From the NCBI RefSeq assembly GCF_947499265.1, contig NZ_CANMNK010000001.1:209001-273000 (forward strand): a stretch of 64,000 nt of DNA, in the 5' to 3' direction. Source of the stretch: an uncultured Roseobacter sp. (GTDB taxonomy: Bacteria; Pseudomonadota; Alphaproteobacteria; Rhodobacterales; Rhodobacteraceae). Under the pieces are notes generated by a model, which saw only the letters and a program-made list of their open reading frames with translations, searched no databases and was not told the origin of the DNA. Position numbers and translations under genes: made by a program. Numbering within the stretch: the first letter of the stretch is position 1; the number at the start of each line of letters is the position of its first letter. Shown here piece after piece: positions 37,650 to 46,901 of the stretch.

Positions 37650-37937
37650 ATGAAACAAACAGCCCTGATCACCGGATTAATCGCGGCGCTGGCCCTGACC
37701 GGGCCTGGACACGCCGCCGATTGCTATGCCGATTACAAGGCAAAGCAGGACAACCCGCTGCGCCTGCACTATGGTGTGGCGCAAATTTCGCAATGCTCCA
37801 AAAGCGCGGCCAAGGTGGAGTTGTCCGCGCGGCTGGCAAGCCGCGGGTGGACGCTTTTGAACATTGTTTCCGTCTTCGATGAGAGTGGGCTGGCAGAAAG
37901 GAAACAGAGTGCAGGACCCAACTACCTCCGCTTCTGA
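37650..37937 (+). CDS. Hypothetical small secreted protein
   Basis: A 95-residue protein with a signal peptide (MKQTALITGLIAALALTGPGHAA) and a mature part of about 72 residues containing two cysteines (DCYADYKAK, SQCSKSA), which would pair in the periplasm. The pattern CYADYKAKQDNPLRLHYGVAQ is conserved-looking in Roseobacters as far as I recall, with no assigned function. Its end overlaps the start of the membrane winged-helix-like gene, so the two may work together. Confidence 0.72.
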   Translation: MKQTALITGLIAALALTGPGHAADCYADYKAKQDNPLRLHYGVAQISQCSKSAAKVELSARLASRGWTLLNIVSVFDESGLAERKQSAGPNYLRF

Positions 37938-38613
37938 CATGCGCCGCTCGGGCGGTCGTATCGTGGGGTTCGGCATTGCGGGGATCGTGGGCATATTGAT
38001 TGTCGCCGCTGCCCTGCTTTTTTGGGCGCTGCCCGATGCCAATGCGTTCAATGCCCGCGTCGAACGCCTGTTTGTGGAAAACAACGATCTGACGGCGCAG
38101 GCGGAAATTAAGTTGCTGGAAATCCTCGCGCAATCGGGTACCGCCTTTTCCGACACGCTGGCAAGCTACCGGCTGGTGATTTTTGTGCTTCTGGTTTTCG
38201 CTACCGCGATGCTGATCGCCGCCCTGGTTTTCCTTGTGTTTCTTGTCGGGTTCAACCGTCGCATGGCCCAGATCGAGCGCGCGGGTATCCAGGTTAATTC
38301 CCTGCTGATCAGCCGCGAAGAAAACACCGTGTACCTTAATAACCTCGGTTTCAAACTGACCGACGCCGCGATGGAAACGATGTCCGTGCTGGCGGAAGCC
38401 CGTATGGATGATGACGTGCTATCTGGTTCCGAAATCGAAGGCGTGATTTCGGGCAGATCATCTGCCGATTGCGATGAAGCGGCGGGGGCCACACGTATCA
38501 AGCGTTTACGCGATACACTGGGAAACCAGATCGTCGCAGAGCTCTTGGTCAAGAATATCGCGCGGCGCGGCTACATGCTGGCGATCGACAAAGATGTGAT
38601 CAAGGTGATCTGA
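37909..38613 (+). CDS. Membrane protein with C-terminal winged-helix-like domain, function unknown
   Basis: A 234-residue protein with two membrane segments (about residues 17-36 and 80-110) separated by a loop of ~45 residues. The soluble tail of ~110 residues is cytoplasmic if the N-terminus is inside. The tail (roughly 150-234) resembles a winged helix: an acidic helix EARMDDDVLSGSEIEGVISG, then ATRIKRLRDTLGNQIVAELLV, then ARRGYMLAI, a pattern like OmpR-type DNA-binding tails (IKRLRxxL...RRGYxL). The GTG at 37909 follows AAAGGA by seven bases. It overlaps the small secreted gene by 29 bases. A membrane-bound regulator is inferred, not shown. Confidence 0.65.
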   Translation: MQDPTTSASDMRRSGGRIVGFGIAGIVGILIVAAALLFWALPDANAFNARVERLFVENNDLTAQAEIKLLEILAQSGTAFSDTLASYRLVIFVLLVFATAMLIAALVFLVFLVGFNRRMAQIERAGIQVNSLLISREENTVYLNNLGFKLTDAAMETMSVLAEARMDDDVLSGSEIEGVISGRSSADCDEAAGATRIKRLRDTLGNQIVAELLVKNIARRGYMLAIDKDVIKVI

Positions 38614-38672
38614 TCTAAATCGGTCGCTGAATTTGATGCGGGTTTGATTTTGGTTTTGAGGTGGATGCCCGA

Positions 38673-39617
38673 CTACATTTTCAGGACATCCGATAGCGGT
38701 CGGCGCGGGGCTGCGATGACATCGTCCATCGGATAGCCCAACCGTAGCAGGATTTGCGGCACGCCCCCATTCTGGCAAAGCGATTGGAGTGCCGCGCGTA
38801 AATGCGCAACCTGAACAGGTTGGTTGAGATAAGACGCCTGCAGCCCAGCCTTCGCCGCGGTCAGCAAAACGCGTTCCAACCCCTGCCCCGCGCTCAGCCA
38901 ATCCTGCACGCGATCTTTTTGGGTGCCTAGCACTGCCAGAATTGGCGAATGTTGAGCGATTTCTCTGTGCTTGGCGCCGAACCCTTTGCCCATATCAAAG
39001 GATCGGACCACCAGTCTGGCCGCGGGAAGTGCCAGCCAAGGTATCGGTAAACCCTCACCACGCCGCCGTGGATGCATCCAGCTGGCCACCTCTCTGCGCC
39101 ACTGCGGGTCTGACCATTGCGCGGCGTCACCTTCGGAAACCAGCGCTACAGCCGCGGCGCGATGTGTTCCCAAAAGCGGATCAAACCACACACCCTCTAT
39201 CGCTGCTGCATCGATCAAATCTTCCAGAATGGCCGGAGACACGTCGTCGACTTCAAACTTCTTTCGGTAAGTACGCCGGGGCGAGATATGTCGCGCGAGC
39301 GGTTTCAAATCCTCATCGACCTGCCCATCAAACCCGATTTCGGCCAGCAAATCGGGATCGTCTTTGTCCGGAAGTAGGCTAACCATGAGCGGTCTTCCCT
39401 GCTCAGCCGCTGCAGCACGCAGGTTCATCAATGCGCAACCGCAACTGATCGTAAGTTCACGATCATTCGGATCATTGACACTCAAAGCACGGGTTCGATC
39501 TGCGTAAAGCCTGATGGCCTCTGCTGTTGCTTCAAATATCCACGGTTGGCTGTTGTGGCTCGACGGGGCCTCTATGGCCTTGGCCACCAACGCTTCAATC
39601 GCCTGTCGGGCAGCCAT
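38673..39617 (-). CDS. Acg-type FMN-binding nitroreductase-like protein
   Basis: A 314-residue protein of the Acg/nitroreductase superfamily. The N-terminus APSSHNSQPWIFE is the hallmark FMN-site motif, followed later by RRTYRKKFE and by GLQASYLNQPVQ near the C-terminus. Mycobacterial Acg is thought to sequester FMN; other members may reduce nitro compounds. Substrate unknown. It stands alone, convergent with the membrane winged-helix-like gene and divergent from the aldolase across 225 bases. Confidence 0.85.
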   Translation of the reverse strand: MAARQAIEALVAKAIEAPSSHNSQPWIFEATAEAIRLYADRTRALSVNDPNDRELTISCGCALMNLRAAAAEQGRPLMVSLLPDKDDPDLLAEIGFDGQVDEDLKPLARHISPRRTYRKKFEVDDVSPAILEDLIDAAAIEGVWFDPLLGTHRAAAVALVSEGDAAQWSDPQWRREVASWMHPRRRGEGLPIPWLALPAARLVVRSFDMGKGFGAKHREIAQHSPILAVLGTQKDRVQDWLSAGQGLERVLLTAAKAGLQASYLNQPVQVAHLRAALQSLCQNGGVPQILLRLGYPMDDVIAAPRRPLSDVLKM

Positions 39618-39842
39618 ATCTCATATCCTGTTCCCTCACTGCAGAATGTCGAACCTGCTTTCCCAAGGTCAGACTAGGATTGGCTGACCTTTCGACATTG
39701 ATATCGATCAACGGTCGGTTTGGTCTTTCATCAACAGGCGGGTTGGTGTGTTTGCAAGGTGCGCGCGAGGCACTTTCGGGCTGGCGTTTCGTTGCGCAGA
39801 CCGACTAGGTTGCGCCAAACAAAGTTGTAAGGACGCACGAAT

Positions 39843-40619
39843 ATGCCAGCCCCACTCAATACCTTCAAAAAAGCACTCGCCGATGGGCAAACCCTTTTTG
39901 GTTGCTGGATGAGCATTGCTGAAGGCTATACGGCCGAGATCATGGGCGGTGCGGGATTTGACTGGTTGCTGATTGACGGAGAGCACTCGCCCAACGATAT
40001 CAGATCGATCCGGGATCAGATGGTGGCGCTAAAAGGCAGTGACAGCCATCCAATCGTGCGCGTGCCAATTGGCGAGACGTGGATTATCAAGCAGGTCTTG
40101 GACGTTGGGACCCAGACCATTCTTGTCCCGATGGTCGAGACAGCCGAACAAGCCCGCGAGCTGGTCCGCGCGTGTCGATACCCACCGAATGGGACGCGGG
40201 GTGTTGGTTATGCGGTGGGCCGCGTGTCGGACTTCGGACAGATGGAGAATTATGGCCTGACAGCGGACGACCAAATCTGTCTGCTGGTGCAGGTGGAGAA
40301 CAAGACAGGATTGGACAATCTTGACGATATCCTCTCTGTCGAAGGGGTGGATGGTATCTTCATCGGTCCCGCGGATCTCTCTGCCAGCCTTGGGTATCTC
40401 GGCCAGACCATGCACCTTGACATGCAGAAAACCATCCTCGACGCGATCCGGCGGATCAGCGACAGTGGTAAGGCGGCAGGCATACTCACGCCTGACGACG
40501 GCATGATTCAATCGTCGCTGGACGCAGGTGCAAGGTTCGTGGCCGTGGCGATGGATATCGCGCTTTTGCTCAATTCCGGCAAGGCGGTGGCGACCAAGTG
40601 GAAAGACAAGAAGTCTTGA
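39843..40619 (+). CDS. HpcH/HpaI family aldolase (2-oxo-acid aldolase)
   Basis: A 258-residue class II pyruvate aldolase of the HpcH/HpaI family. Metal-site and substrate motifs are DWLLIDGEHSPND, VRVPIGET, PMVETAEQAR, GTRGVGYAVGR and GIFIGPADLSASLG. These enzymes cleave 4-hydroxy-2-oxo acids to pyruvate plus an aldehyde; the likely natural substrate is not determined. AAGGA precedes the ATG. Asd follows after 70 bases but with its own ribosome site. Confidence 0.9.
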   Translation: MPAPLNTFKKALADGQTLFGCWMSIAEGYTAEIMGGAGFDWLLIDGEHSPNDIRSIRDQMVALKGSDSHPIVRVPIGETWIIKQVLDVGTQTILVPMVETAEQARELVRACRYPPNGTRGVGYAVGRVSDFGQMENYGLTADDQICLLVQVENKTGLDNLDDILSVEGVDGIFIGPADLSASLGYLGQTMHLDMQKTILDAIRRISDSGKAAGILTPDDGMIQSSLDAGARFVAVAMDIALLLNSGKAVATKWKDKKS

Positions 40620-40689
40620 GGCCCCTTCCCTCCGACGCCCAAGGGGTATAACAGGCGCGCACCATCACTTGAACATTGGAGTAAAACAG

Positions 40690-41712
40690 ATGGGTTACCG
40701 CATCGTCATTGCGGGTGCCACAGGTAATGTGGGCCGCGAAATGCTGAACATTCTCTCTGAACGCCACTTCCCCGTGGATGAGATCGCCGTGCTGGCCAGC
40801 CGGAAATCCATGGGAACGGAAGTGAGCTTTGGCGAGAAGACACTGACGACAAAGGACCTTGATACGTTTGACTTCACGGGCTGGGACATCGCGCTCTTCG
40901 CCGTTGGTTCCGAGGCGACCAAACAATATGCCCCGAAGGCGGCGAAGGCGGGTTGTGTCGTGATCGATAACTCGTCGCTTTATCGTTATGATCCTGACGT
41001 TCCATTGATCGTGCCTGAGGTGAATGCGGATGCGATTACCGGCTACGCCAAGAAAAACATCATTGCGAACCCAAACTGTTCGACTGCGCAGATGGTTGTC
41101 GCCCTTAAGCCGCTGCATGACCGTGCGACCGTCAAACGCGTGGTGGTGTCGACTTACCAATCTGTTTCCGGAGCGGGCAAAGACGGCATTGATGAGCTCT
41201 GGGATCAGACGAAATCGATCTACAACCCGGTCGACGACAAACCTGCGAAGAAGTTCACCAAGCAGATTGCCTTCAATGTGATCCCACATATCGATGTCTT
41301 CATGGAAGACGGCTCGACGAAAGAAGAGTGGAAGATGGTGGCGGAGACGAAGAAGATCGTCGATCCGAAAATCAAAGTGACGGCGACCTGTGTACGCGTG
41401 CCTGTTTTCGTTGGTCACTCCGAGGCCGTGAACATCGAGTTCGAAGATCATCTGGACGAAGACGAAGCGCGCGAAATTTTGCGCGAAGCGCCAGGCGTTA
41501 TGGTGATCGATAAACGCGAGGACGGGGGCTACGTCACGCCGGTCGAATGTGTCGGCGACTTCGCCACCTTCATCAGTCGTATCCGTCAAGACAGCACGAT
41601 AGATAACGGTCTGAACCTTTGGTGCGTATCTGACAATCTGCGCAAAGGGGCCGCATTGAACGCGGTTCAGATTGCGGAATTGCTTGGGCAGCGTGTCTTG
41701 AAGAAAGGCTGA
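40690..41712 (+). CDS. asd: Aspartate-semialdehyde dehydrogenase
   Basis: Asd makes aspartate semialdehyde for lysine, threonine and methionine synthesis. The 340-residue protein begins with the nucleotide motif IAGATGNVGREML and has the catalytic cysteine in NPNCSTAQMV (about residue 131). VSTYQSVSGAGKDG and the RVPVFVGHSEAVNIEF segment complete the active site. GGAG lies eight bases before the ATG at 40690; the frame extends upstream through the aldolase only by chance. A strong terminator follows. Confidence 0.97.
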   Translation: MGYRIVIAGATGNVGREMLNILSERHFPVDEIAVLASRKSMGTEVSFGEKTLTTKDLDTFDFTGWDIALFAVGSEATKQYAPKAAKAGCVVIDNSSLYRYDPDVPLIVPEVNADAITGYAKKNIIANPNCSTAQMVVALKPLHDRATVKRVVVSTYQSVSGAGKDGIDELWDQTKSIYNPVDDKPAKKFTKQIAFNVIPHIDVFMEDGSTKEEWKMVAETKKIVDPKIKVTATCVRVPVFVGHSEAVNIEFEDHLDEDEAREILREAPGVMVIDKREDGGYVTPVECVGDFATFISRIRQDSTIDNGLNLWCVSDNLRKGAALNAVQIAELLGQRVLKKG

Positions 41713-41733
41713 TAAGCCACATAAAGCGTTTTG

Positions 41734-41766
41734 AGCCCGCCGATCTAAGATCTGGCGGGCTTTTTT
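41734..41766 (+). terminator. Intrinsic terminator of asd
   Basis: Arms AGCCCGCC and GGCGGGCT enclose a GATC-palindromic loop and are followed by six T residues, 22 bases after the asd stop. Confidence 0.92.
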
Positions 41767-41874
41767 GGCGCCTCAGCATCATTTAGAGGATTGTCACCCA
41801 AACTTCATGCGGGGCGCTCCAGCGACTACCCTACTTTGATGTAGTGTTTGAAACGCGCCAATCTGGAAAATAGG

Positions 41875-42978
41875 CTAGCGGACGATGAATTCCGCATGGA
41901 GTGCTCCAGCAGCCTTTATGCTCTTAAGAATGTCAATCATATCTCTTGGCGAAACACCCAGTGCATTTAATCCAGCAATAACCTCGGACAACGAGGTGCC
42001 GTTGGGGATCTCCGCTAAACCAATGCCAGGTTCTTCTTCGATTTCGGCATTTGTTCTCGGCACAATAACAGTTTCACCATCGGCAAATGGGTTCGGTTGA
42101 ACAGCAATTGGGGCTTCCTGTATCCTCAGTGTGAGGTTGCCCTGCGATACGGCCACACGCGAAATCCGCACGTCTTCGCCCATCACGATCGTTCCCGAAC
42201 GCTGGTCAACAACCACACGGGCCTTGCGCTCTGGCTGAACGGATATGTTTTCAATCCTGCCAAGTGCATGCGCGACTGAAGCCATTCGCGTTTGTGGAAT
42301 ATCGAGCTGTACGGTGCCTGAATCCAGCATGAAGGCAACCGGTCGCCCAAAATCAGAGTTGATCGCCTGTTCAATACGGGCAGCTGTCGTGAAATCGGCA
42401 TCTCGCAGTGCGAGCCGTAAATTCGTCAGGTTCGAAAGATCAAACTCGATTTCACGCTCAACCCGGGCACCCGATGGAATAACGCCGGAAGTCGGCACAC
42501 CTTGTGTGACGTTTGCCCCGTCTCCTTCCGCAACGGCACCCCCTGCAATGATCGTACCCTGGGCAACCGCATAGATTTGCCCATCGGCCGCATTAAGTGG
42601 TGTCATAATCAGCGTACCGCCCAGCAAACTGCTTGCGTCACCGATAGCCGAAACGGTCACATCAATTTGACTGCCTCCGCGTGCGAATGGGGGCAACGCG
42701 GCCGTCACGAAAACAGCGGCCACGTTTTTGGGTCTGAATTGTTCACCTGCGACATTCACGCCCAGCCGTTCCAGGATATTGGACATTATTTCTTCGGTAA
42801 ATGGCGCATTCCGCAAACCATCACCACTGCCGTTCAAGCCGACAACTAGGCCGTAACCCACCAGATCATTGCCGCGAACACCGTCGAATTCGACGAGGTC
42901 CTTGATGCGGACCGGTCCCGCTATTGCGTTACTCACGCTGATCGAAATGAAAAGTACGACCGATAGAAATAGTTTCAT
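41875..42978 (-). CDS. flgI: Flagellar P-ring protein FlgI
   Basis: FlgI builds the periplasmic ring around the flagellar rod. The 367-residue precursor has a signal peptide (MKLFLSVVLFISISVSNAIAG) followed by the conserved start RIKDLVEFDGVRGNDLVGYGLVVGLNG. The body is typical (NVAAVFVTAALPPFARGG; QGNLTLRIQEAPIA). It overlaps flgL by four bases and is the last gene of the motB-flgE-flgK-flgL-flgI run. Confidence 0.97.
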   Translation of the reverse strand: MKLFLSVVLFISISVSNAIAGPVRIKDLVEFDGVRGNDLVGYGLVVGLNGSGDGLRNAPFTEEIMSNILERLGVNVAGEQFRPKNVAAVFVTAALPPFARGGSQIDVTVSAIGDASSLLGGTLIMTPLNAADGQIYAVAQGTIIAGGAVAEGDGANVTQGVPTSGVIPSGARVEREIEFDLSNLTNLRLALRDADFTTAARIEQAINSDFGRPVAFMLDSGTVQLDIPQTRMASVAHALGRIENISVQPERKARVVVDQRSGTIVMGEDVRISRVAVSQGNLTLRIQEAPIAVQPNPFADGETVIVPRTNAEIEEEPGIGLAEIPNGTSLSEVIAGLNALGVSPRDMIDILKSIKAAGALHAEFIVR

Positions 42979-43979
42979 AGGAAATTCACCAGGGAAAGTT
43001 GTGAGCTTCGCACCGTAACGGAGTAAAGGCTCTGCAAGTGAAACTGCACGCTTTCCAACTCCGTCGCGGTTCTAAAGGGATCGGCTTCCAGCAAGGCGTT
43101 TCGCGCGAACTCTGTGCTGGTTTCTTCCGCCTGATTGCGGGCGGAAATCATCTCGATGCGTTCTTCGGTGAAGCCGATATCTGCGCGTAGGCTGGTCAAC
43201 TGGTCTTGATTGGATTGCAGGCCAATTCCGGTAATACCAAACAGTTCGGATTGTTGAGAGACATCCAGCCCCAAGACGGGATCGTCTGCGAGAGCAGCAA
43301 CCGTGGTGTGCAACAAGAGATTTTTAAGTGCGTCGTCATCCGCCCGCACATCCAATGTAACACGTTCTGTTTCGGAGAGGACAAATGGCGCCAACGCGGT
43401 TGTTGATCCGGAATAAGCCGTCGCGTCGAAACCTGCCGGGTCATTAAACCACGTTTCTGCGGCCGCAACGATATCTTCTGGTGTCGTTTGCCCCGTCACA
43501 GCTGTTCTGACCAGCGCAAGCAGATCTTCAACATTAGGTAGCGGGGTTTGATCCGTCGCAGTGCCAGCAAACATGCTTCTTCCAGCAATATCGCTATTCA
43601 AAGAATTGATCATGCCTTGCAACTGCGTGCGCGCATTTTCGGATGGATTACCGGCGATAACTCCAATGGGGCCACCACTCGCGAGCAATAGATCCAACCC
43701 CAGATCGCTCCCAAATGTCTGAACGCGATCCAGAGCCGTTTGCATTGCACCTGTGAAGTATTTTGCTTCTGCGTTCGCGACCGAGTAACCATCAAGGATT
43801 TCCAGCGACCTTTCCAAACCGGTCAGGTAGTTGTGATTGCCTGAAAGCACTTCACGGATGTCGGAAACCTTACCGCTCGACAGTTCGTCAGTCAGGCGAT
43901 TCAGATCTTGACGCAAAGAAACGCTACGACGCTGAAGCATAAATGACTGAGCCAGGTCGCCTAGTGAAACGGAAGTCAT
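42975..43979 (-). CDS. flgL: Flagellar hook-filament junction protein FlgL
   Basis: FlgL (HAP3) joins hook to filament. The 334-residue protein starts with the coiled N-terminus typical of flagellin-like proteins (LQRRSVSLRQDLNRLTDELSSGKVSD) and ends with LYSVTVRSSQLSLVNFL. The alphaproteobacterial form is divergent from E. coli FlgL, but its place directly after flgK (3-base gap) and before flgI supports the assignment. Confidence 0.93.
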   Translation of the reverse strand: MTSVSLGDLAQSFMLQRRSVSLRQDLNRLTDELSSGKVSDIREVLSGNHNYLTGLERSLEILDGYSVANAEAKYFTGAMQTALDRVQTFGSDLGLDLLLASGGPIGVIAGNPSENARTQLQGMINSLNSDIAGRSMFAGTATDQTPLPNVEDLLALVRTAVTGQTTPEDIVAAAETWFNDPAGFDATAYSGSTTALAPFVLSETERVTLDVRADDDALKNLLLHTTVAALADDPVLGLDVSQQSELFGITGIGLQSNQDQLTSLRADIGFTEERIEMISARNQAEETSTEFARNALLEADPFRTATELESVQFHLQSLYSVTVRSSQLSLVNFL

Positions 43980-43982
43980 AAG

Positions 43983-45428
43983 TTATAGCCTCAAGATTGT
44001 TTGCATCATTTCGTCCGCCGCCTCGATCATGCGAGCATTTGCTGCGTAGGTCTGTTCAACCAGAAGCAAGCGTTGAAGCTCTTGATCCGTATCGACGCCT
44101 TCTGCCAAAACCAACTGCGTCAACTCGTTCAACTGTGTTGAGGAGAAGGTCAGGCTTTGTTCTGCTTGCGCCCGGTCCGCACCAAGTTGAGAGGTGAGTG
44201 TTGCTGCAAGGTTAATGGCGGAAAATGCGCCACTGGCAAAATTGCCGCTTGCGGGCGTTCTTTTCGCGCTCAACGTGGTCGAAAGGGACTGCAGAAGCCG
44301 CGAGTCGCCGACATCGCCCTGAACGACCGCATTGATACCGTCTCGCAAACGCCAGGCTTCGCCGCCCTGCCGTTCGTCCACGGCAGCATTCACGGTAAGC
44401 CTCTCCGACAGACCGACCTCATTCAAGGGATCAAAAGCGATCCCGGTATCTGTGAAGAGCCCCGGATCTCCAATTGCCAGCGACGGATCAACCGCCGGGT
44501 CCTGGAATCTTTCAACAAGGTCGCGCGCAAAAGCGTCAAGCTGCGTCTGCGCGTCCACGCCCAGTTCATCTCTGATTTCAAACTGCGCCCCAAGCGAGCC
44601 GCCACCAAGCGCACCGCGTGTGCTGTCGGTTGGCACGGGATAGCCATTTATTGTCAATCCAGAGAGCATGCCGCCAGCTTGCGTCATGTAGGGCGTCACT
44701 TGATTGACGGCGGAAAACTCGATTTCGGCGACGCCTCCATCAATCAAAATAGCACCGCCCGTCGAGTAAAGAGCGATCTGGCCGTTGTCTCTTGGAATTT
44801 GGCGCACAGACACAATGGTACTGATCTCATCCACCAACGCCTGACGATTGTCCTGCAACGCGGAAGTATCACCCCCAACAGCGAGCGTTTTTGTAATCTG
44901 AAGGTTGAGTTCCTTGACCCCGGATAGTGCTGAGTTGAGCTGATTTACCTGAAAGTCGATATTTCGGTCGGCTTCGCTGCGCGCTTCCTGAATATTCTTG
45001 GACGCGGACGTGATCAAAGACGCAAGATCGCGCGCTGAGTTTACCGCGCCTTCCAGCCTCTCCGGTGCATCCGGGCGACTGGTTGCGGTAATCAGGCTGG
45101 TTTCGAATTCCGCAATACGAGCTGATAGGGAATTCGGATCATCCGGAGTCCCCAACGCGTTTTCGTAATTGATCAGAAAGTTTGTCCGATCACTTGCGTT
45201 GTTGAACGCGGACTCGGCGAGACCGCGGTCACCCAAAAGGGCCGGATTGACGTTCCGGGTAATGCCATCGATGCTGACACCGCCAATTTGCGCGGATGAC
45301 AGCGCAACAGAGCGCACGCCATAGCCGGGCGTCATCGCATTCGCGATGTTGGCCGAAATTGTCTGAGAATTGCGTCCAGCAGCACGCAATCCAGTCATCG
45401 CATTTGATAGCGCTGAGGAAATCGTCAT
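43983..45428 (-). CDS. flgK: Flagellar hook-associated protein FlgK
   Basis: FlgK (HAP1) is the first junction protein on the hook. The 481-residue protein opens with the rod/hook-type D0 sequence ALSNAMTGLRAAGRNSQTISANIANAMTPGYG and ends with a C-terminal coiled pair (RLLLVEQTYAANARMIEAADEMMQTIL), both required for axial assembly. It lies 41 bases after flgE and three before flgL, so it is co-transcribed with both. Its G+C looks lower than in the Mrp operon, like the rest of the flagellar block. Confidence 0.96.
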   Translation of the reverse strand: MTISSALSNAMTGLRAAGRNSQTISANIANAMTPGYGVRSVALSSAQIGGVSIDGITRNVNPALLGDRGLAESAFNNASDRTNFLINYENALGTPDDPNSLSARIAEFETSLITATSRPDAPERLEGAVNSARDLASLITSASKNIQEARSEADRNIDFQVNQLNSALSGVKELNLQITKTLAVGGDTSALQDNRQALVDEISTIVSVRQIPRDNGQIALYSTGGAILIDGGVAEIEFSAVNQVTPYMTQAGGMLSGLTINGYPVPTDSTRGALGGGSLGAQFEIRDELGVDAQTQLDAFARDLVERFQDPAVDPSLAIGDPGLFTDTGIAFDPLNEVGLSERLTVNAAVDERQGGEAWRLRDGINAVVQGDVGDSRLLQSLSTTLSAKRTPASGNFASGAFSAINLAATLTSQLGADRAQAEQSLTFSSTQLNELTQLVLAEGVDTDQELQRLLLVEQTYAANARMIEAADEMMQTILRL

Positions 45429-45469
45429 ATCAGGCCCTCTTTTTTCTGTTCACTGCAAACGGGTCAGGA

Positions 45470-46801
45470 TCAACGCTTGATGTTTGTTGTTTCCTGCAAC
45501 ATTTCATCCACGGTCTGGATGACCTTTGCATTGGAGGAGTACGCCCGCTGCGTCTTGATCATATCGGTCAATTCACCCGCCACATCCGTTGTGGATTCTT
45601 CGCGGGCGAAGGACACGATGTCACCGGTCGGTCCATCGCCAGCATCCCACAGGAAAAACGACCCACTTTGCCGGGATGGCAGATATGTCTGGCTGTCAAA
45701 GGCCTGCAGCCCGTTTGGATTGGCCACATTGATCAGGGGAACCTGGTAAATCGTCCGAATTTCACCCGTATCGAAGCTCGCGCGCACAAACCCATTTGCG
45801 TCGACGTCCAGACCAACGAAGTTACCGATGGCGGAGCCGTCCTTCGTTACCGAAACCGGCGCGAAGTTATAGGAAAGCTGCGACAACCCTTCGGTGTCGC
45901 CAATTGTACCAATGTCGATGTCGATGGGACCCGCAGCAACCGTCACCGATATCTGACCTGTCGCCGCGTCATAGGCCGGGCTGGGTCCGACAGGAGCCGT
46001 CATGGCAATCGGGGTCACGGTCGCAAGCGTCCCGCCACCCGTGCGCGCGTCAGTGAAGGTCAAGGTATATCGCCCGATCTGGTCACCGCCTTGAGCGGAA
46101 TCCGTCATGGTCATCGTCCACTCATTTGTGGCAGGGTCACCTGCCAGGGCCGGAGCTGTCGGCTCGAAAGATATATTGATGCTTTGCGAAGTGCCGAGAT
46201 TGTCAAAGTACTCAACAGAAAGCTGTTCCGTCAGCGCTGCAGCGCCAAACTCGGTCTCCGTTGCAGGCAGGTTTACACCCAGGCTCATCGACAGTGTTGG
46301 ATTGCCCGCCAACTGGCTGGTGTTGATACGCACCGGCTCCAAACCATCTGCCGTATCACGCGGATAGTTTGGGATCGATCCATCCGCCGCTGCGGGCCAT
46401 CCCATTAGCACAAGGCCGGATTGCGATGTCAGATATCCTTCAGCATCTGTTCGGAAGGAGCCTGTCGTCGTCAAAAACATCGGCGCATCCGCACCCGCAG
46501 TCTGCACCTGCGCTGACTGCGCGACCGGCAGCATCCCCGCCCCTCGAACCGCGAGATCGGTTGAATTCGATGTCGAAATAAGCGTCCCACGCTGATCGAT
46601 CAACCGCTGCGTACTGGCGCGCACACCACCGGCAACATAGGAGCCGCCGCCCGGGGACAACACCATGGATTCAAAATCCGTTTCCACTCGCTTGTAGCCA
46701 TATGTTGAGGAGTTCGCGATGTTGTCCGAAATGGACGCCAAACGCTGAGCATTTGTTTGTAGTCCTGCAACACCTGCATTCAGCGAAGATGAAATTGACA
46801 T
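45470..46801 (-). CDS. flgE: Flagellar hook protein FlgE
   Basis: FlgE forms the hook. From the ATG at 46801 the 443-residue protein begins SISSSLNAGVAGLQTNAQRLASISDNIANSSTYGYKR, the classic axial-protein N-terminus with the ANS/TYGYK motif, and ends in KTQRAYSSNAKVIQTVDEMLQETTNIKR. The start follows AAAGG by seven bases; the longer frame to 46837 adds residues without homology. The variable middle is Gly/Thr-rich. It follows motB by 100 bases. Confidence 0.97.
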   Translation of the reverse strand: MSISSSLNAGVAGLQTNAQRLASISDNIANSSTYGYKRVETDFESMVLSPGGGSYVAGGVRASTQRLIDQRGTLISTSNSTDLAVRGAGMLPVAQSAQVQTAGADAPMFLTTTGSFRTDAEGYLTSQSGLVLMGWPAAADGSIPNYPRDTADGLEPVRINTSQLAGNPTLSMSLGVNLPATETEFGAAALTEQLSVEYFDNLGTSQSINISFEPTAPALAGDPATNEWTMTMTDSAQGGDQIGRYTLTFTDARTGGGTLATVTPIAMTAPVGPSPAYDAATGQISVTVAAGPIDIDIGTIGDTEGLSQLSYNFAPVSVTKDGSAIGNFVGLDVDANGFVRASFDTGEIRTIYQVPLINVANPNGLQAFDSQTYLPSRQSGSFFLWDAGDGPTGDIVSFAREESTTDVAGELTDMIKTQRAYSSNAKVIQTVDEMLQETTNIKR

Positions 46802-46901
46802 GGGCACGCCTTTCTGAAGTGATAATCCATTGACCACTCAGATAGACGCCCGGGCTTAACACCGCGCTAACATATAAAATGCGCCCTATTTAGGCCATAA
46901 T

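Noticed and set aside
40570-41589. 339-codon minus-strand frame opposite asd
   Set aside because: asd on the plus strand has all family motifs; the opposite frame shows none.
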